This document shows positions 57,430-64,000 of a stretch of 64,000 bases of DNA, piece after piece. The notes beneath the pieces were generated by a model. That model was not told the origin of the DNA, ran no database searches, and saw only the letters and a list, made by a program, of their open reading frames with translations. The stretch comes from Casuarina equisetifolia (taxonomy: Eukaryota > Streptophyta > Magnoliopsida > Fagales > Casuarinaceae), in the NCBI GenBank assembly GCA_028551475.1, contig CM052361.1, positions 25,743,491-25,807,490 on the forward strand, read 5' to 3'. Both the position numbers and the translations under genes were made by a program. Numbering within the stretch: the stretch's first letter is position 1; each line of letters opens with the position of its first letter.

Positions 57430-57693
57430 CTACTGGTTGAAGTACGCTGTAAAAGTGAGGGAAGGCGTCTTCAGGTTACAGCAACTGCTTGGCTCATAAT
57501 GACCACCACCATATTGGATGAATCTTGCACTTGTATCGTTCGAACTCCTCCCAACACAAAGATCAGCTGCTTGAGTGGTTTGATATTTCAACTCCCTAAA
57601 GATGAAAAACCATAGCTCTTCTTCAAGGAGCTTCTTGGAAACATGTTTAATGATATCACATAGTTCCTTGGGACAGCCAATGGTAGAAAACAA
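57430..57693 (-). pseudogene. DUF594-family gene fragment
   Basis: An open 87-codon stretch GCPKELCDIIKHVSKKLLEEE and LWFFIFRELK is collinear with VGCLKDLCDKIKHISKKPLEKE and LWTFIFVELQ of the gene at 49640-51729. It then departs with only weak similarity. Neither the DUF4220 N-terminus nor the DUF594 core is found nearby, so it is an isolated middle fragment. The 3' side (57436-57490, AAAGTGAGGGAAGGCGTCT) matches 49460-49510, the gene's 3' flank, implying loss of the end of the coding region. Confidence 0.7.
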
Positions 57694-58437
57694 CTATGGG
57701 CCTAATATTGTATGGTTTGATACAACTGAATATATAATCAATTCAATTACTCATGGGCTTTCCTCCATAATCTCCTTTTTCTTATAAAGATGCACGAGGG
57801 GCAACGTGATTCATGTTGACCTCACCAATGGCATGCCAATAGGAATTCACCAATTTTGATTCTCAATTTGTATCTATATATAGCTCCTTCCTTTTATTCT
57901 TTTGAAACGCAAGCAAGCCATGATTTTAGCTCTTGTGGTAGATCTATATTAGCGTTATTATGGCTTGGTTTTTCGTTTTAACTAAATGGTTTAGTCACAT
58001 ATTCAAAAATCTCAACATTTTGTGTTAAATTTTGTGTGATTACCAAAGTTTTCATGATATTGTAGCCCAATCCATCCTGAGAACCCTACAGATATGAAGT
58101 CAAAAATCCATAGTGAAAGTGGCATCATTACATAGTTAAGTTGGACCATTGTAGTGAAGAGGCTTGCTAAAATAGTTGTGAAGTTGTTCCACATTGATAA
58201 GGTGTGTACTTATATAGCATTTTATATGTAAGAAATGCCTCATTCTCTTAAACTAGCTTTTGCAAACAGATTAAACTTTTTAATATGTTATCAAAATATA
58301 ATGTCTAATTCTTGAAACTGCTCCAAGAAGCTAGACTTCTTCTTTTCTTCTTTCTTTTCTTTTCTTCTCTTTTTCTCTAATTGAGAAGTCGTACGCTAAA
58401 CTACTTTAAAATAAAGCTTAACAGGAGAAGGCATCCA
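57694..58437. other. Intergenic, 3' flank of the WRKY gene
   Basis: No recognised gene. A pyrimidine tract (TTCTTTTCTT...) lies at about 58337-58378. The minus frame 58012-58194 is hydrophobic but short and unrecognised. Confidence 0.5.
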
Positions 58438-59634
58438 TCAAAATTCTAGTCTGACTTCCTCATCGGCGAAGTTTAACGTGTCCAGGAGAAACGAAGAAAT
58501 GTTATCACAATCATCAGACTCAATCGGTGATGCTAAGACTGTTGTGTCGCAGAGTGATCCGAATGCCGTCTGATCCGGAGCCTCGAGATAATTAGTCGAT
58601 GAAGATTGGTTGTGGACCATGTCGTCCGGAATCGCTTCCTTGTGTTCCTCCTTTCCTGGCAAGAAGGGTGACAGAAAGGGATGATTTTGTTTGCTTGTGA
58701 GGGAGTTTCCGAAACTTAGAACAAGAGGAGAGTCGCCAGGAGAAGAAGCCAAGATCTGCTCAGGAGCATTAGGGGACGGCTGGCATGTGTGTTGGCCGAT
58801 ATAAGTCGTCCGATACACCGGCGGATCGTCTTGAATTTTCTGTATCTGTTTAGCTGCTTGGCATCCCTGATCGGACTTATAAGTGCATCTGAAATAATGT
58901 CTAGATCCCAAAAAATGATAAAGAAATCAGCATTTACAGAAACCACAAAATTCTGCTACTTTTCCTTGGGTTTTTGACAAGAATGATAACTTCTTCGCAT
59001 ATTTTGTTTGATGATTAATGAACTTCATGTGAAATAAGAAAGATATCATGACAAAAATGGAATTAAACCTGCGGAATTTAGCATTAAGGATCGCTTTTTG
59101 ACCGTATTTTCTCCATGCATGGCCGTCATCCACAAGAGCGGAAGTATCTTTACTGTACGTCTGTGAGGTGCGCCTGTAAGTAAGAATTTGGAATTACTAA
59201 TCATAAAATCCATAACTAGCATTTTCTTAGACAAATCAAAGAAACAAAATACAGTAACTTATCTCATACAATAATGATAATGAGAGAACTAACCTTTTCT
59301 TGGAGCAGCCGCTCCGATCCTTCTGCGTGGAGATACTCCGAGAACTTTCTTCGGAAGATTCCAACTTGGGAGCATTCCAGCACCGCGAATCGGGTTTGAT
59401 GACGGGCTTAAAATCCAACAACCCACTGTGGTCGGCCGAATTCAGTATGGAAAAAGTATTCGAGAACGAGTTCAAGATTTTCAGCGCCAGATCTTTGGCC
59501 GGAACAGACCCATAATCGCCCGGTGACTTGCGGAATAGTTCCCGTAGCTGATTTGTGCATTCACGACCTTGAAACAGCTCTTGAATGGCTTTTCTCTGGC
59601 TGGAAGAAGAGTTTTTTGGTAAAAAGCTCTCCAT
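58438..59634 (-). CDS. Group III WRKY transcription factor (intact)
   Basis: Nuclear transcription factor binding W-boxes (TTGACY); group III members such as the WRKY70/WRKY54 type act in salicylate-dependent defence and senescence. Exons on the minus strand are 59294-59634, 59069-59173 and 58438-58900 (303 codons with stop), all GT-AG, the second intron splitting the WRKY domain in an Arg codon as is standard for the group. The domain reads DGHAWRKYGQKAILNAKFRR, then C-x7-C-x23-H-x-C (FRCTYKSDQGC ... GQHTC), the group III finger. The N-terminus has the family's KAIQELFQGRECTNQLREL helix; a Lys-rich CSKKR ends exon 1. Start chosen at MESFLPK because the paralogue also begins MES; in-frame ATGs at 59697 and 59748 would add 21 or 38 residues. 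Confidence 0.88.
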
Positions 59635-59980
59635 TCTGCAAGTTGGGGCTCTAGTGTGTGATGTAGCAGGCAAGGCGAAGTCCACCAACCGTTCCATTTT
59701 ATATTGGAAGACAGCACCGGGAAAGCAGCGAATGCAAGGATCTTCCAAGGAAAATTCGTCTTGTAGGACGAGAATATCATCCCCACTCTCAGCTCAACGC
59801 TTGTTCTTCACTCTCACATCTTGATGGCTGCATGCTTTGTATATATGGCGTCATCGCGCGTGATGGACGAGCTTTCCGCCCCTTGACTCACGAGTAACAT
59901 TGAAAGCCTACGTCACCATACGCCGTCACGGACATGGTCATGAAGCCCGGCTAGCAAAATCGAATGAAGGTCAAGGCTGC
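59635..59980 (-). promoter_or_regulatory. WRKY 5' region: TATA-like and W-box motifs
   Basis: A TATATAT run at 59840-59846 could be the TATA box. W-box cores TTGACT at 59883-59888 (plus strand) and TTGACC at 59969-59974 (minus strand) lie upstream; such boxes are common in WRKY promoters and allow self- or cross-regulation. These are motif matches only, and short enough to occur by chance. Confidence 0.4.
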
Positions 59981-61790
59981 AAAGATGACATGCCCTCCGC
60001 CCCTTTCTAGGTCTCAGCGAAAGTCATTGGCTCTTTTCAAGGATTGGATAAAGCAAGAGGAGACAAAAATATAGGGCGCATTGACAGACTATCTTCCTTG
60101 TCGTGCAGCAATAGAAGCCTTGCCCAAAGCGACAATTTCCCCTTTGTTGTTAAACTATTCTTCGAGAATCGTTGGCCCATCTGTGGGCATTTAATATGAC
60201 TGGTGAAGGCAGAATAGTTTGTGAATGATCGGAGTATTGGACCTCTGATTGCCTGGAAAAGAGCCTGAAAGTAGAATATTATAAGCTTAGATAAGTAGAA
60301 TAAAGAGGGAACCTAAGGATGCAAGACAAAAGTTGACTTGAAGTCGACAGATTTCGTGTTGAACTTTCTTCTCCCAAAACCAGCCTACCAAATGAACAGC
60401 GTCTTTTGACTTTGAAAAAGCCAAAAAGAGAATCAAGTGGAATGTGAACATAGGGTTACTGAGACTCATACAAGATTCAACGAAACTGAGCTCTCGTTGA
60501 TGACATTCACAAGGAGAGAAAGGACATATGCAGGTAGGAAACCCAAGCCTTGAAAATCGGTTGTACCAATCAATTTGACTATTCCATCCTGATTGCTGAA
60601 TTGTAAAAAATGACCAAAAACATGGGCTGTTTTCCTTGGCAGGAATTCAGATCGTTTCAAGGAGAACTAGCTCCGTGTGGTAAAAGACTGGTAACCCATC
60701 AATTGTGCAAGTAATGAGTGTAAAACCTAATATATCTTAGAAAAAGACTTCAGACCACTTATAATTTTATTTTATACTAGTGAATTGACAAGTTGAGAAG
60801 GTTGAGAAGCTATGCAGAATGCTAAAAAGATATCAGTATCTTCTTTGTTTTTTGTTTTTCTTTTTTTTTTTGTTTAACTCACATACTCAAATGTTAAACT
60901 TGAGACCAAGAGATCTTAGAGAGCACTTACTCTTAATTGAGCTAGACACTTAAAGTCACACACTTTTTAACAAAACATTAGTAATATCTTTGGTTTCTTA
61001 ATCAAGAGCCTAATAAATCAATTTTTCAATTTTAACTCCAATTGTTATGTTTAAGGTGTTCCATTCTCCCAAGAGTTCGGTCAAGCAACCAGGGTGAAGC
61101 GCATAGGGCCAACATGGCGCTTCCATGCATTTGCTGACGTGGCTTGTGATGACATGGCATCTCGAGGTGGGGCAGACTGATGTGGGACTTACAGGATTTG
61201 CCGATTTTAATACATCCAATCTCCTATGAATGACTAAGGTTTGTAGAAGTCTTATGTTACCACCCTAAGCAAGTTCGTGGAACGAAAACAACAGTGAAAT
61301 TTTAGAAAAAGTATTGACCAAAGTTCTATTAATTCCCTCCAGAATGTGTTCTTGCCTTAGGACAAGTTATGTCCCAAGAAAAGAAACGGAAGAGACCATG
61401 AGAACTGTTATGATTCTAGTCTTCGAAAGTTTCCTAAGCAAAGTTGTTACACAAAAAGTTTCTTGCAAAAATATATGCCATTAAGAAATAGACAATTATA
61501 TTTACATTGCTAGATTCCATTTAAGGTAATAGTTTTAAGATCCGCCTTTTTCAAACAACTAGTTAATGATGATTCATAAGTTCCCTAAAATATAACAATA
61601 GAAAAGAGTGATCAACGTATTACATGTCTAATAATCAAAACACTTAACTAAGCCTTGAAGAGGCTTTGATCAAACAATTACATCAGGGATAACAAATTAT
61701 GTAACCAAGCCTTGAAGAGGTTGATTGGTTCTTATTTGGGATGATTTGGGCTAATGACAGCAAGGTTGCCAATTAGCTTTAATTGCTGTT
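59981..61790. repeat. Duplicated non-coding block (matches 35065-37080)
   Basis: 60130-60290 and 61205-61620 match 35065-35200 and 36655-37080 in the same order and orientation. 60300-61200 has no recognised gene and no visible counterpart at the other copy. Confidence 0.6.
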
Positions 61791-64000
61791 AATCTGGTCA
61801 ATTGTTGTCTTTCTTTTCTTTTTCTTTTTTTCGGTGGAAAGGTAAATTGTAACTGTTGTCTTTCTACATCTTACACTATTTCTATGACTTTTTAATACAA
61901 CCTTATATGTTATATGTTGTTTCTACCGCGTGAGTCACCTAGAAGACAAGATTTCTCGTATTTTTATATTATGCTTGGACCTGCGAACTCCTTCTTGCTG
62001 CCTCGACTGCTTGAACGAGGCCACGGAGCGTCGGAGGTTGCCGACACGGCCGGAAACGCGCTGTTCTGGGCTTGGGATTTGCCTATCGTTTTCTATCTCT
62101 TTTATTTTTCTTGTTAAAAAAAAAAAAATCACGTTTCCACGCTTTCCGGAAATCATTTTAGTCCATTTTTAAACCTACTCTCATTTACCAATTTACAGCT
62201 CGTCTTCGCTTGCTGATAAGTGTATTAAGATAATATATGTATCTTTTATTATTGTTATATTAATTTATTATATCCGTCATATATAAAAGTTTTTTTTTCT
62301 CTTTTTAGAAAGATCTTATAGGATTACATTAAAATACATATTTTTTCTTTTAAGATTTACTTATAATAATAATTAAAAAACAATTCCATCTCCAAAGAAT
62401 ATAACACATAAAAGCGGACATCAAATTTGCAATATGAGCAAATTTGCGGTAACCCTTAACTTAGAAATGGAAAGAACTTGAAGATAGCTTTGGATTATTA
62501 TGGGCTAATGAAGGCCTAGAACACACCAGACTTATAGGGCTTGGTAGGTAATGATATATAAGAGAAATTGAATTCTCCATCTCAATAGGTCATGACTTTT
62601 TTTAACTCAATAGTTAGGTTCCTTATAATTAGTATTAGAACTAAACTCATATCTCAAATTTAAACTTTGGAAGAGGCCACCTAGAAAAAGGGCTACAAGA
62701 AGTTGATGAGAAAACACATTGCATCTTAGCGAGGTCATTTGCGTGAAGTCACTAGCCAATTGCTTAGGAATCTCCTGAAAAAGCTATAATTACGACAAAC
62801 TATAGCTTGAGTAAGATCATTCTCTCAACAGCTCTTTGCTTTCACCAAGGAATTTATTCACGTAAAGTTCTAATGAGAATCAATCAATTTTTAAAATAAC
62901 TGCTTATGCACGACAATCAGTTATAAATGAGGTCATCGAACTTCCAAATAGCAGATGGTGGCCGTAATGAGGGAGCCAAAAAACTATGGGCCAATGTGGT
63001 ATAATCACCATTGTGAAGACAACATAAATCCGAACATATCTCCAGTCTCTCTAAACGGCGAGACTATCTTTTCAAACACGCTTTTCTCTCTCTGTAAAAA
63101 TTTTATATTATTATATTAGATAACTATTAGGATACAACAAAACATTTACAATCTCTCGATTTTAAATAAAAAAATTTACATATTAATAAAAAAAATTGAT
63201 TCTTGAACTTTTATCCTTTTTTTTTTTTTGTTGGTGCCGAATGAGATGATCGCCATCGAGACTCACTGACAGTGGGAGATACAAGATCTGCCACTAAGTC
63301 TTTTGTAATGAAGAGACCATTATCTTTGCAGTGATATAAGTACTGAACTTATGGTTGATCAAACTGATTTATACCTTCGTATTTAAATATTTTTATTGTT
63401 AATATGCATCTAGCAACAATATCCACGAGTAGACTCTTTAGTATGATTTAATAACTAGTTTGTATTGTTGATTCTGCCCACTGATATTTGTACTCTTTAT
63501 GTGCGCGTGTGCCTATTCATTTTAGAAAGGCTCAGAATTGCAAAATCACAAATTTCTAGTTTCCATTTAAAAAAGCATCTGTTTAAATCACAGAACAATA
63601 AAAAAAAAACAATGAATATTATTTAAAAATGAAGACGAAGAAATTATTGCAACAAAACCATTTTGATTTTTTATTTTTGTTTTTGAGCTCCCCAATATGC
63701 CCAGCCCCTGTTTGATGGATAATTCAATCTCTTGTTATTTAAACCTATCCTTTCTCTATCAGATTCCTCCTCCAACGTTTAAACCTATTCTCTCTATCTG
63801 GTTCCTCCTCCATCAACATTTAAATCTATCTTCGTCCTCAAGGCAGAAAGGGAACATCAAACAACGATGTGGCGGAAATCATTGACGATTTGCACCGATT
63901 ACATCCTCATTTTCCAAAAATAACATATAATGAAATAAAATATAATAATAATATAATAATAATATAATAATAAAAGAAAGAGAAGCTATATCATTAGATA
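61791..64000. other. Intergenic, right edge
   Basis: AT-rich. A small GC-rich patch lies at 61990-62075 (GAGGCCACGGAGCGTCGGAGG) with overlapping open frames on both strands and no domain. An AT-rich microsatellite of TAATAATA units occupies 63940-63975. No gene was seen. Confidence 0.5.

Noticed and set aside
61930-62172. Overlapping 67-80 codon frames around a small GC-rich patch
   Set aside because: Three different frames are open on both strands with no domain and no exon signals.
1-64000. CRISPR arrays, bacterial operons, rRNA, organelle DNA
   Set aside because: No regularly spaced repeats, no ribosomal or organelle-gene sequence recognised; the gene structures are eukaryotic.

Overview
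The window is nuclear DNA of a dicot plant, very probably a woody eudicot; the species cannot be named from the sequence. The evidence is an AT-rich background with GT-AG introns, a TIR-type NLR gene (class characteristic of dicots), a group III WRKY gene, an ankyrin/PGG membrane-protein gene, DUF4220-DUF594 genes, and Ty1/copia, Ty3-like and L1-type retroelements. Nothing prokaryotic, no CRISPR and no convincing RNA gene was seen.

Layout. 1-3459: the right part of a gag-only LTR element. 3460-8275: gene-poor DNA with copies of a local dispersed repeat. 8276-13925 (minus): a TIR-NB-ARC-LRR-C-JID resistance-gene homologue with stops and a frameshift confined to NB-ARC. 15195-27066 (plus): an ankyrin/PGG gene broken by a 10.4 kb retroelement nest. 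In that nest copia-A (16496-26894, TSD ACTAC) holds a solo LTR (17759-19444, TSD TGAAT) and a gag-only element (20870-25627, TSD GTTAT). 27579-28755 (minus): a WRKY pseudogene. 29006-34884 (plus): copia-B. 38740-39160: a DUF594 remnant whose upstream DNA holds another solo LTR (39272-40689, TSD GTCCA). 43852-49434 (minus): copia-C (TSD AAAGT). 49640-51729 (minus): a nearly complete but frameshifted DUF4220-DUF594 gene. 53686-54650: a 5'-truncated LINE with a 14 bp TSD. 57430-57693: a further DUF594 fragment. 58438-59634 (minus): an intact three-exon group III WRKY gene, the only gene here that looks functional. 59750-64000: no gene recognised, partly a duplicate of 35.0-37.1 kb.

The host genes belong to families linked to defence or stress (TNL, ankyrin/PGG, WRKY III, DUF594). 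WRKY and DUF594 each occur more than once in the same orientation with matching flanks, so the right half of the window looks like a locally duplicated WRKY/DUF594 unit that is decaying and collecting retrotransposons. The most unusual signals are: (i) a roughly 180-codon reading frame inside the LTR of copia-B, in phase with the end of pol; (ii) a gag-only element family ending at the gag/protease boundary, one member having lost 670 bp from both LTRs between 10 bp repeats; (iii) the dated, three-layer nest in the ankyrin gene. All boundaries were read by eye; no alignment or database search was possible.
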